A stretch of DNA of 64,000 nt, taken from contig NZ_JAPEPJ010000001.1 in the NCBI RefSeq assembly GCF_026340255.1, positions 248,001 through 312,000 on the forward strand, read 5' to 3'. Made by a program: the position numbers and the translations under genes. Below the pieces are notes generated by a model. It was not told the origin of the DNA and searched no databases. It saw nothing but the letters and a program-made list of their open reading frames with translations. Below are positions 18,115 through 25,413 of the stretch, one piece after another (position 1 is the first letter of the stretch; each line of letters opens with the position of its first letter). Source of the DNA: Streptomyces sp. NBC_01408 (lineage in GTDB: Bacteria > Actinomycetota > Actinomycetes > Streptomycetales > Streptomycetaceae).

Positions 18115-18316
18115 ACGCTACGAGTACGTCCCTCATCGCCTGCTGCGCCGCCGTGTACGAGATGTCGCGTCCGGTACCGAAGGAGTGCTCATGGCCGTGG
18201 TCAACGAGGACGTGTCGGACTCCGTCCACCAGCACTGGATGGAACTGGCCTACATCCGAGCCGCGTCCGGCCGCGAGTTCGCCACGGCAGTCGACAATGT
18301 CGAGCCAGCCGAATGA
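18107..18316 (+). CDS. Small protein of 69 residues, second of a coupled pair
   Basis: ATG at 18107 inside the end of the preceding gene (ATGGCTGA overlap). The product MAERYEYVPHRLLRRRVRDV is basic at its N-terminus, then has GVLMAVVNEDV and HWMELAYIRAASGREFATA. No signal peptide or membrane segment is seen. A further ATGA-coupled frame of 44 codons starts at 18313 but is Arg-rich and runs into a hairpin, so it is not called. The family is not recognised; toxin-antitoxin-like or HTH-accessory roles are possible only by context. Confidence 0.55.
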   Translation: MAERYEYVPHRLLRRRVRDVASGTEGVLMAVVNEDVSDSVHQHWMELAYIRAASGREFATAVDNVEPAE

Positions 18317-18422
18317 CCAACGCTATCGACGGCCCCGGGGCCGCCCAGCCCCGGACAGCCGTTCGCCGCCGTCATCGAGAAGCGCGTAGCGATCTGACGC
18401 GTCCATCCCGTCTGGCCTGCCA

Positions 18423-18456
18423 CCAACTCCATCTGACCGCCGTCTGATGGAGCTGG
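18423..18456 (+). terminator. Hairpin after the small ORF pair
   Basis: CCAACTCCATC (18423-18433) pairs with GATGGAGCTGG (18446-18456) with one mismatch and a 12-nt loop. It is placed to end the transcript of the small coupled ORFs or to begin the structured stretch that follows. Confidence 0.45.
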
Positions 18457-18467
18457 CCCGCCCCAGA

Positions 18468-18726
18468 CCGGGGGGATCCGATGCAAACGAGTCCCGCCTG
18501 GGGATCTGCCCCTCGGGCGCACGCCCGCCCATCGCTGATGACCCCGTGTGGACCTCGATCCCCCGGCCCGTCCCTTTGGGGGCTTCCCGGCAGTCCTTGT
18601 CTTTCCGGGGCGGGACGGTCGGTCAAGGGTGGCCGAAGGCCATCGCGAAGCGACGCGACGAAGGAGCGCCCTTGAGGGACCGGCCCGACACGGAAGGACG
18701 ATGGGACTGACGGGAAACCCCCAAGG
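18468..18726. ncRNA. Candidate large structured RNA element
   Basis: About 260 nt with no credible gene but extensive complementarity. Domain 1: CCGGGGGGATC (18468-18478) pairs with GATCCCCCGG (18557-18566), enclosing CGATG/CATCG pairing and a CGGGCG-CA-CGCCCG hairpin. Domain 2: the arm 18572-18629 is complementary, with few interruptions, to 18669-18726. Inside are TGGCC-GAA-GGCCA (18630-18642) and CGC-GAA-GCG (18644-18652). GAA loops on short stems and nested pairing suggest selected RNA structure rather than a simple inverted repeat. Strand and function are undetermined. Alternatives are a palindromic miniature element or a mobile-element remnant. Confidence 0.45.
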
Positions 18727-18885
18727 CTTCTCTGATGCCGGTCAAGGAGATCCCGCCCACCCCCGACCCTGACCAGCAAGCCCTCAGCCCCCGCCCCGCC
18801 GCCGAGGGGGGCGGGTGGGCAACCACCGGGTCAGCGCGGGAGGCCAGGGAGGCGAAGACCCCGCACGCGTGGGCCCCCGTACCCC

Positions 18886-21800
18886 CTACGGCTGCGGTTC
18901 GAAGTCCCAGTACGGGCGGGTCTGCTGCTTCGCCGAGACCGTGTGGACGTGCTGGGGGCCGAGGGTGCGGGTCAGGCCCTTGATGCCCGCGTCCTCGTGC
19001 TTGCCCGCCTCCACGTCCTCCCGTACCGACCGGAGGTCCGCGGCCAGGGCGATCTGCGCGCTCAGGGTCATCGGGTGGTCCGGGCCCAGGACCTGTTCGG
19101 CGGTGCGCAGCGTCTGACGGCTCAGGTCCAGCGCGTCCTCCAGGCGCCCGGTGATGTTGCGGTGGCCGGTGGCGTTCAGCGCGCAGCCCAGGGTCCAGGG
19201 GTGCCGGTCGCCGAGCGCGCCGCGCATGCCGGTCAGGGCCCGTTCGGCGAGGTCCAGGGCTTCCGGGCGTTCGCCCTGGGCGCGCAGGACCAGGCCGAGG
19301 TTGCCGAGCGTGCCGATGCTGTACGGGTGGGCGGGGCCGAGCTGCGAGCGGTAGCCGCGGACCACGTCCTCGGAGATCCGGCGGGCCTCGCCGATGTCCC
19401 CGTACTCCCGGAGGTAGGTGGCGTAGTCGGAGGCGACCATCAGGGTCCACGGGTAGTCGGCGCCGAAGACCCTCGTGGCGCGCTCCCACACGGTCCGCAG
19501 CCGCAGGCCCGCGCCGGGGATGTCCCCCGAACGGCGCAGGCACTGGCCGAGGTTGTGTTCGGCGCGCAGGGTCTGCGGGTGGCCGAGGCCGAGCACCTGG
19601 GTGTTGAGTTTGACGCCTTGTTCCTGCCGGGTCTGGGCCTCCCGGTAGCGGCCCATCAGGCGCAGGCCCATGGCGCAGGCGATGCCGGAGGCGAGGGTGG
19701 AGATGTGCAGGGGCCGCAGGACGCGCTCGCGGCGGCGCAGGGTGTCGAGGTCGAGGTCGTAGGCGTCCTGGTAGCGGCCCAGCAGCCGGTAGGTGGCGGC
19801 GAGGTTGTTCTGGGCGTCGAGCGTGGTGGAGTCGTCCTCGCCGAGGAGTTCGCGGTAGGTGGCCAGGGTGTGTTCGAAGATCTCGCGGGCCGGTTCGAAG
19901 TCGGCGGTGCACAGCAGGACGCCGCCGTAGGCGCTGCGGGCGCGCAGGGTCTGCAGGTCCCGCTCGCCGCGTTCCCCGGTGAGCCGGTCGGCGACGGCCT
20001 TGGTGAGGATTCCGGCGCGGGGGAAGAGGCCGAGGTTGCGCAGGGCTCCGCCGTAGGGGTAGCTGAGTTCGCGGACCTTGGGATGGTCCTCGCCGAGCAT
20101 GGCCCGCCAGGACCGGTCGGTGTCCTCGCACAGCCGCAGGCAGGTGCGGTACTCCCCGGCGAGGATCAGGTAGCGCAGGCAGTGCAGCAGGAAGTTCTGG
20201 ATCCGCGGGTTGCTGCTGGCGAGGACGCCCGAGGTGGCCAGGTGGGGGACGAGTTCGGCGTAACGGGACCACAGGCGGGAGTCGGAGGGGTGGCCGGGGT
20301 CGGCGGCGGCGAGGACCTGGCGGACGGCGCGGGCGAGGGGTTCGGCCTCGCCTTCGGAGAGGTTCTCGCGGACGATGCCGTGGACCATGCGGTGCAGCTG
20401 TACGGTCTCCAGGCCGCCGCCGCCCTCCTCCACCGGCAGGTCGGAGTACTCCAGGCGGACCACGGAGAACTGGACGAGCTTGTTGAGGGCGGCGTTCCAC
20501 CGGATCTGATCGTTGATGAGTCCGGCGAGCTGTTCGGGCACGTCGTCGGCGGGGAACTCGCGCAGCAGCCGCAGCGGTACCGGTCCGGGGGCGAAGAACA
20601 CGAACAGCCGGAGCAGGGCGAGGGCGTCGGGGAAGTTCTCCCGGACGTTGTTGAGGAGTACGGCCAGCGCGGTGGGGAAGGGCAGCGGGTAGTCGTCGGA
20701 GACGGTGACGGCTTCGTGGGAGTCCAGGCGGCGCCGGAGCAGGGCGAGGTAGTCGCCGACGGTGAGCGGGGAGTCGGCGAGCCAGCCGGCGGTCTGGTCG
20801 AGGGCGAGGGGGTAGTCCTCCAGGGCCTCGGCGAGCTGGTCGGCCTCCCCCGCGGTGAGGCGCGTCGCCCGGCGGCGGATGAAGGTGACGGACTCGGGCC
20901 GGGCGTACAGCGGGACTTCGACGAGGCTGGCGTGCCGGGCGGCCCATTCGCGGTTGCGGGAGGTGATGATGACGTCGCCCGCGCCGGAGGGCAGCAGGTC
21001 GGTCAGGTCGTCGGGGTTGTCGCAGCCGTCAAAGACCAGCAGCCAGCGGTGGTACGGGGAGCCGCGCCGCAGTGCTTCGAGGACGGCCCGGATCTGTTCT
21101 CCGTAGCTGCCCGCACCGCGGGGCAGTCCGAGGGCGGGGGCGAGGTCGGCGAGGCGTTCGCGCAGGGTGGGCCGGTCCTCGGCGGGGACCCACCAGACCA
21201 GGTCGTACTCGGAGGCGAAGCGGTAGGCGTACTCGGTGGCGACCTGGGTCTTGCCCACGCCGGACAGGCCCAGCAGGGTGACGACGGAGGCGCCGGGCGG
21301 GGCTTCGGTCAGCGCCGTGCGCAGGATGGCGATGACGTCGTTGCGGCCGGTGAAGCGCGGGTTGCGGCGCGGGACGCGGCCCCAGATCTCGGGCGGGTCG
21401 TTGGGGAAGCGGGGGCCGCGGCGGCCGGTCTCGGTGCCGATGCGGTCGGTGGGCAGCTCCAGCCGGCGCAGCACCCGGTACTCGGCCTCGTAGGCGTCCA
21501 CCCCCCACAGGTCGGTCTTCTCCAGTACGGCGACGGCGCTGGGCATCGGCGCGTCGGTGAGGCAGACGGCGGCGAAGCGGTCGGGGTGGCGGTCGGTGAC
21601 GGCGCGCAGGGCGGTGTTCCACTCCGCGTCCTGCATGTCGCCGGGGGTTCCCGCGGAGAAGTAGCGTTCGCTGAGGACGAGGAGGACCCGGCTGCCGGAG
21701 CGGGCCAGGTCGTCGAGGGCGGGGGCTAGGCCGGGGCTGTTCTGCGGGTCCCAGCGCTGGAGGGCCACGCGGTGGCCGTGCTCTTCGAGGCGGTGGGCGA

Positions 21801-21936
21801 TCCACACGGCCCAGGGGCGGTTGAATCCCGCGAAGCTGATGACGAAGCGCTGTGCCTGGTGCGGCGGCTGGTGCTGGAGTTGCGGCTGGTGCTGCGGCTG
21901 AGCCGTCGGGCTGGAGTCCTGCCGACTACCGGTCAT
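18886..21936 (-). CDS. TIR-NB-ARC-TPR protein (FxSxx-COOH system TPR protein type)
   Basis: A 1016-residue STAND-type signalling ATPase. After a Gln/Pro-rich leader (1-29) a TIR domain spans about 30-165 (FVISFAGFNRPWAVWIAHRL, then VLLVLSERYFS; Glu105 in DAEWNTAL is the likely NADase-type glutamate). NB-ARC follows, with Walker A GLSGVGKT (223-230), Walker B WLLVFDGCDNPDD (298-310) and IITSRNREWA. Residues from about 600 to 1000 are TPR repeats with LGxxHP-type motifs (VLGLGHPQTL, QLGPAHPYSI, ALGDRHPWTL). STAND proteins oligomerise on ligand binding and activate the fused effector, so a guarded conflict response is the inference. It is the last gene of the block that contains FxsA/FxsB. The ATG at 21936 has an AGGGAGA Shine-Dalgarno. 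Confidence 0.88.
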   Translation of the reverse strand: MTGSRQDSSPTAQPQHQPQLQHQPPHQAQRFVISFAGFNRPWAVWIAHRLEEHGHRVALQRWDPQNSPGLAPALDDLARSGSRVLLVLSERYFSAGTPGDMQDAEWNTALRAVTDRHPDRFAAVCLTDAPMPSAVAVLEKTDLWGVDAYEAEYRVLRRLELPTDRIGTETGRRGPRFPNDPPEIWGRVPRRNPRFTGRNDVIAILRTALTEAPPGASVVTLLGLSGVGKTQVATEYAYRFASEYDLVWWVPAEDRPTLRERLADLAPALGLPRGAGSYGEQIRAVLEALRRGSPYHRWLLVFDGCDNPDDLTDLLPSGAGDVIITSRNREWAARHASLVEVPLYARPESVTFIRRRATRLTAGEADQLAEALEDYPLALDQTAGWLADSPLTVGDYLALLRRRLDSHEAVTVSDDYPLPFPTALAVLLNNVRENFPDALALLRLFVFFAPGPVPLRLLREFPADDVPEQLAGLINDQIRWNAALNKLVQFSVVRLEYSDLPVEEGGGGLETVQLHRMVHGIVRENLSEGEAEPLARAVRQVLAAADPGHPSDSRLWSRYAELVPHLATSGVLASSNPRIQNFLLHCLRYLILAGEYRTCLRLCEDTDRSWRAMLGEDHPKVRELSYPYGGALRNLGLFPRAGILTKAVADRLTGERGERDLQTLRARSAYGGVLLCTADFEPAREIFEHTLATYRELLGEDDSTTLDAQNNLAATYRLLGRYQDAYDLDLDTLRRRERVLRPLHISTLASGIACAMGLRLMGRYREAQTRQEQGVKLNTQVLGLGHPQTLRAEHNLGQCLRRSGDIPGAGLRLRTVWERATRVFGADYPWTLMVASDYATYLREYGDIGEARRISEDVVRGYRSQLGPAHPYSIGTLGNLGLVLRAQGERPEALDLAERALTGMRGALGDRHPWTLGCALNATGHRNITGRLEDALDLSRQTLRTAEQVLGPDHPMTLSAQIALAADLRSVREDVEAGKHEDAGIKGLTRTLGPQHVHTVSAKQQTRPYWDFEPQP

Positions 21937-22009
21937 GCGGCCGTCTCCCTGGAATCCGGGCGGTGGACGGGCTTGAAAGGTACCGCAGGAGGTACCCGTA
22001 CGGACCCGG

Positions 22010-23272
22010 TCAGACCTGGGTGAACGGAGCGAGTTCGGGATGCGCCTCGCACCAGGCGCGGCGTTCCCGGTCGACGGCCCGGCGGGCGGTGGTGTGCTGG
22101 TCGCCGGGCGGCGGCAGGTCGTCCATGGCGAGCTCGGCGGCGGTCATGGCATCGGTGAACTCCCGTCCGGCCGGGGTCAGTCCGGGATGGGCCCGCAGGA
22201 CGGGGAGGACGGCGGCGACCTGGGCGCGGATCCTGGCGTGCTGGGCCCAGGCGCCGCGGGCCCCGTAGAGGGCGGCGCGCTGCCAGTAGCCGGCCAGGGC
22301 GAGGTGGGCGTACGCGCCGTGCAGGAGCCCGTCGAGGGGGCGGGGGTCGGTGCGCCAGGGGGCCCAGTGCCGGGGTGTGCGGTCGGCGGTGTGCAGGGTC
22401 AGGACGTCGGCGAGGGCGCTGAGCTTGCCGTGCTGGACCTCGTGGACGAGGGTGGCGGCCAGCGCGGGCGGGGCCTGCGCGCGGGCCAGTACGGAGCCCG
22501 CGGCGGCGGGCAGGGTGGCGCCGTGGGATCGGGAGCCGCCGGCCAGCGGCACGACGGAGCGGAGCAGTTGGACGGTCTCCTCGGCGCGGACGGTGTCGTA
22601 CCGCTGGAGGAGGGTGAGCGCGCCGGACCACTGGGTGTCCCAGCGTTTGTGCCCCTTGGGGGTGAGCCGGCGGGCGGGGCGGACGGCGGCGGGGGCGGGG
22701 TGCGCGGGGCCGGGGGCTCGGTAGGGGTCGAGGTCGTCGAGGGCGGTGGCGCCTCCGGGCAGGGTGTGCAGGGCCAGGGTCGCGGGGTCGTCGGTGTCCC
22801 AGGAGCGTTCGGTGAGGGCGAGCGGGCCGGGCCGGTCGGGCCGCAGCAGGCCCAGGGTGGGCAGGAGGAGCCGGCCGTGCAGGGGGCGCAGGGTGAGGCT
22901 GAAGGAGATTCCGGAGCGCAGGGCGGCTGCCGCGGCGAGGGCTCCGAGGTGTCCGAGGTCGGGGGCGGGGCCGTACGGGGCGTGCAGCCGGCGCAGGGTC
23001 TCCTCGGCCCATACGCCGGTGGCCGGGTAGTGCAGGACGTCGCGCACCGCGCCGGGGTCGCGCCGCTCGGCCTCCTCCAGCAGGGCCCAGTGGCCGGCGG
23101 CCTCCCCGGCCGGGCCGCCGGGCGCGGCGTCGAGGACCGCACGCAGCAGGACCAGGCGCTTGGAGCGGCGTACGTCGCGGACCAGGCGGGTGCCTTCCGC
23201 GGAGGGCTCGGTGGAGGCCAGGGCGCGCAGGGTCGGCGAGGTGACGGTGAACGCGGCGAGCGAGGTGGTCAC
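22010..23272 (-). CDS. HExxH-motif protein (aKG-HExxH-type peptide beta-hydroxylase-like)
   Basis: A 420-residue protein from a GTG at 23272 that overlaps the FxsB stop (GTGA), so the two are translationally coupled. HEVQH (277-281) sits in AATLVHEVQHGKLSALADVL. Such HEXXH-domain proteins are regular partners of radical SAM maturases of the FxSxx class, where they are proposed to be 2-oxoglutarate-dependent peptide beta-hydroxylases rather than proteases. The N-terminal 200 residues are helical, with no recognised domain. No signal peptide is seen. Substrate is presumably the FxsA peptide encoded upstream; that is inference from the operon. Confidence 0.82.
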   Translation of the reverse strand: MTTSLAAFTVTSPTLRALASTEPSAEGTRLVRDVRRSKRLVLLRAVLDAAPGGPAGEAAGHWALLEEAERRDPGAVRDVLHYPATGVWAEETLRRLHAPYGPAPDLGHLGALAAAAALRSGISFSLTLRPLHGRLLLPTLGLLRPDRPGPLALTERSWDTDDPATLALHTLPGGATALDDLDPYRAPGPAHPAPAAVRPARRLTPKGHKRWDTQWSGALTLLQRYDTVRAEETVQLLRSVVPLAGGSRSHGATLPAAAGSVLARAQAPPALAATLVHEVQHGKLSALADVLTLHTADRTPRHWAPWRTDPRPLDGLLHGAYAHLALAGYWQRAALYGARGAWAQHARIRAQVAAVLPVLRAHPGLTPAGREFTDAMTAAELAMDDLPPPGDQHTTARRAVDRERRAWCEAHPELAPFTQV

Positions 23273-24993
23273 GAGGCGGCCGCCGGAGGGACGGCGGCGT
23301 GCGGGACAGCGGCGTGCGGGACAGCGGCGTGCTGGACGGCGGCGGCGATGTGCCGGATCAGGGCGGTGAGGTCGGCGCAGTACACGGACGGCTGGCGGAA
23401 ACCCTCGCCGGCCAGGTAGCGGTGCGGGTAGTGCCCGCCGCCGCACACCTCCACCAGTTCGCAGGCCCGGCAGCAGGCGGCGAGCGCCTCCCGGCCCAGC
23501 TGGCGGGCGGCGAGCCCGGGGTGGTCCAGGAGCTGGTCGAAGCTGTGGGTGTCCAGGGTCATGCCGGTGGCGGCGGCGCCCTCGTAAGCGGATTTCAGGG
23601 AGTCGGCCTGTTCGATGGAGCCGTCGGTCTCGATCACGGCGGTGGTGGCGGGTGCGAGCCCGAGGGTCTCGGTGGCGGCGGGCAGGCCGAGCAGCAGGGC
23701 GATGATCTCCTCGAAGATCCGGATCCGGGTGCGCCGCACCCCGTCGTGCCACCAGCGTTCGAAGACGGCGACGAGCCAGTCGGCGTACGGGGCCGGGTGG
23801 CCGGGGTGGTGGCCGGGCGGCGGGGAGCTCCAGTTGGCGAGCGGCAGGAGCAGGCCGAGGCTGGGCGGGGCGAAGGCGAGCAGGGACTCGTAGGTCTCCA
23901 CCGGGTCCTGGCCGAGATCGACGACGCAGAGCACCCCGGCGTAGCTGTCCGGGTGCCGGGACAGGAGCCGCAGCCCTCGGGTGGCGGCACCGAACCCGGG
24001 CCGCCCGGCGTGGTCCACGCGCCGGGAGTTGTGCGCGGGCAGGCCCCCGTCGAGGCTGACCCCGACCCGGATCCCGGCGGCTCGCAGCGCGGCGAGCCGG
24101 CCGCGGGTGAGCAGCGTGCCGTTGGTCTGGACGGTGGCGGTGACCCGGGTACGGGGCGCCGCCCGCGCCACGGCCGCCCGTACGGCGTCGACGGGTGCGG
24201 CGAGCCCGGCGGGTGCGGTGAGCAGCGGCTCGCCGCCGTGCAGGACCAGGTCGATGCGGGCCGGGCGGTGGGCGGCGGCGTGTTCGGCTATCCGCTCGGC
24301 GGCGCGGGCGATGGTGGCCGGGGTCATGGCGGGCGGCTGGGCGCGCCAGCTCTGGTCGGCCATCTCGTAGACGTAGCAGTAGGTGCAGGCGAGGTTGCAG
24401 CGGCTGCGCGTCTTGAGGACGAACTGCCGTATCGGGTGCGGCCGGTGCCCGGCGGCCCGCAGCGCGGGCACGTCGAGCCGGGCGTAGGGCCAGGGGGCGT
24501 GAAACACGTGCCGCCGATGCTGCGCGACAAGCCGCGAGCCGCCGGCGCCGGCGGGGCCGGAGCCGGCGGCTGGCCCCGTCGCACCCCTACCCGCCGGGGC
24601 GGGGGCGGGGCCTGTGGCGGCCGGGGCCGCAGGGGCGGGAGCCGGGCCCGTCGTCGCGTCCGGGGCCGCCGGGGCGGGGGCGGGGCCTGTGGCGCCCAGG
24701 GCCGCCGGGGCGGCGGGGTCGGTGGCGCCCAGGGCCGCCGGGGCGGCGGGGTCGGTGGCGCCCGGGGCCGCCGGGACAGTGGCCTGGCCCGTCGCGCCCG
24801 GGGCCGCCGGGGCAGGAGCCGGGCCCGTCGCGCCCGGGGCTGCCGGGGCGGGGCTGGAGGGGCCGGGGGCCGCAAGGCCCGTGGCAGTGCCCGGGGCCGC
24901 CAGGGCAGGAGCGGGGCCCGTGGGGTGCGGGGCCGGCGGGGCGGGGGTGGTGGGGGCGGGCAGCTCGGGGTCGGTCCTGGTTGCTCGCCTCAT
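23269..24993 (-). CDS. fxsB: Radical SAM/SPASM peptide maturase of the FxsB type
   Basis: A 574-residue enzyme of the cyclophane-forming FxsB group that modifies the FxSxx-type precursor. The [4Fe-4S]-SAM motif is CNLACTYC (Cys199, 203, 206). It is followed by LVLHGGEPLL and VQTNGTLL, and a C-terminal SPASM-like cysteine cluster CCRACELVEVCGG with a later YCADL. The first 150 residues are unusual: Ala/Pro/Gly/Thr repeats of the GATGPAPAPAAP type, encoded partly by an exact 33-nt tandem duplication near 24.7 kb. The ATG at 24993 is behind GGGAGGGAGGT; starting later would remove the repeat, so the true N-terminus deserves proof. It lies between the FxsA gene and the HExxH gene. Confidence 0.9.
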   Translation of the reverse strand: MRRATRTDPELPAPTTPAPPAPHPTGPAPALAAPGTATGLAAPGPSSPAPAAPGATGPAPAPAAPGATGQATVPAAPGATDPAAPAALGATDPAAPAALGATGPAPAPAAPDATTGPAPAPAAPAATGPAPAPAGRGATGPAAGSGPAGAGGSRLVAQHRRHVFHAPWPYARLDVPALRAAGHRPHPIRQFVLKTRSRCNLACTYCYVYEMADQSWRAQPPAMTPATIARAAERIAEHAAAHRPARIDLVLHGGEPLLTAPAGLAAPVDAVRAAVARAAPRTRVTATVQTNGTLLTRGRLAALRAAGIRVGVSLDGGLPAHNSRRVDHAGRPGFGAATRGLRLLSRHPDSYAGVLCVVDLGQDPVETYESLLAFAPPSLGLLLPLANWSSPPPGHHPGHPAPYADWLVAVFERWWHDGVRRTRIRIFEEIIALLLGLPAATETLGLAPATTAVIETDGSIEQADSLKSAYEGAAATGMTLDTHSFDQLLDHPGLAARQLGREALAACCRACELVEVCGGGHYPHRYLAGEGFRQPSVYCADLTALIRHIAAAVQHAAVPHAAVPHAAVPPAAAS

Positions 24994-25114
24994 CGCCTGC
25001 ACCTCCCTCCCCCGGCTACCGCCGGGAGCCACCCCGGGGGACGGTCCATCCCTGCCCTCCGGACGGTCCCGGCTAACGGCGGAAAGTGGTCAACTCGCGT
25101 GCGGCCGGGACAGA

Positions 25115-25318
25115 TCAGACGACCCCGGAGTCGAATGCGTTCAGGATCTCGGCCGGATGGGTCACCCGTTCGACCATGCCTTCGATCACCTGGGCGAGCA
25201 CGGGATGGTCGATCCCGCGCAGCGCGGCCAGATCCAGCCCGGAGAGGTCCGGCAGCCGCCGCCCGGGGCACTCCGTCCGGGAGGTCGCCGTGGACAGGTC
25301 CTGACGTTTCGTCACCAT
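25115..25318 (-). CDS. fxsA: FxSxx-type RiPP precursor peptide
   Basis: A 67-residue precursor from an ATG at 25318. The leader contains LPDLSGLDLAALRGIDHPVL and VIEGMVERVTHPAEIL, the conserved helical part of FxSxx-COOH peptides, and the C-terminus reads NAFDSGVV. The expected core F-x-S is present (Phe-Asp-Ser), but the chain runs three residues past Ser instead of two. The maturase would crosslink the Phe and Ser region. It is encoded immediately upstream of fxsB, with a 120-nt gap, and downstream of the vWA-TPR gene, with a 95-nt gap that may hold its own promoter. Confidence 0.88.
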   Translation of the reverse strand: MVTKRQDLSTATSRTECPGRRLPDLSGLDLAALRGIDHPVLAQVIEGMVERVTHPAEILNAFDSGVV

Positions 25319-25413
25319 GCGTCGCGCGTCCCCCTGTTGTCCCGCCACCGATGGTCCGCCCTTTCCCCGTGGCCGGTCCCCGGAAACGGCGGACCCGGTC
25401 CGGCCGGTTCTCC

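Noticed and set aside
18313..18447. Third ATGA-coupled ORF after the small ORF pair
   Set aside because: Arg-rich composition and termination inside a hairpin; the in-frame continuation past the stop at 18316 (GQPFAAVIEKRVAI) looks protein-like but lacks a start. Left uncalled.
18735..18983. Short ORF after the structured element (starts MPVKEIPPTPDPDQQ)
   Set aside because: Runs antisense into the end of the TIR-NB-ARC-TPR gene; Pro-rich beginning only, no Shine-Dalgarno, no support.
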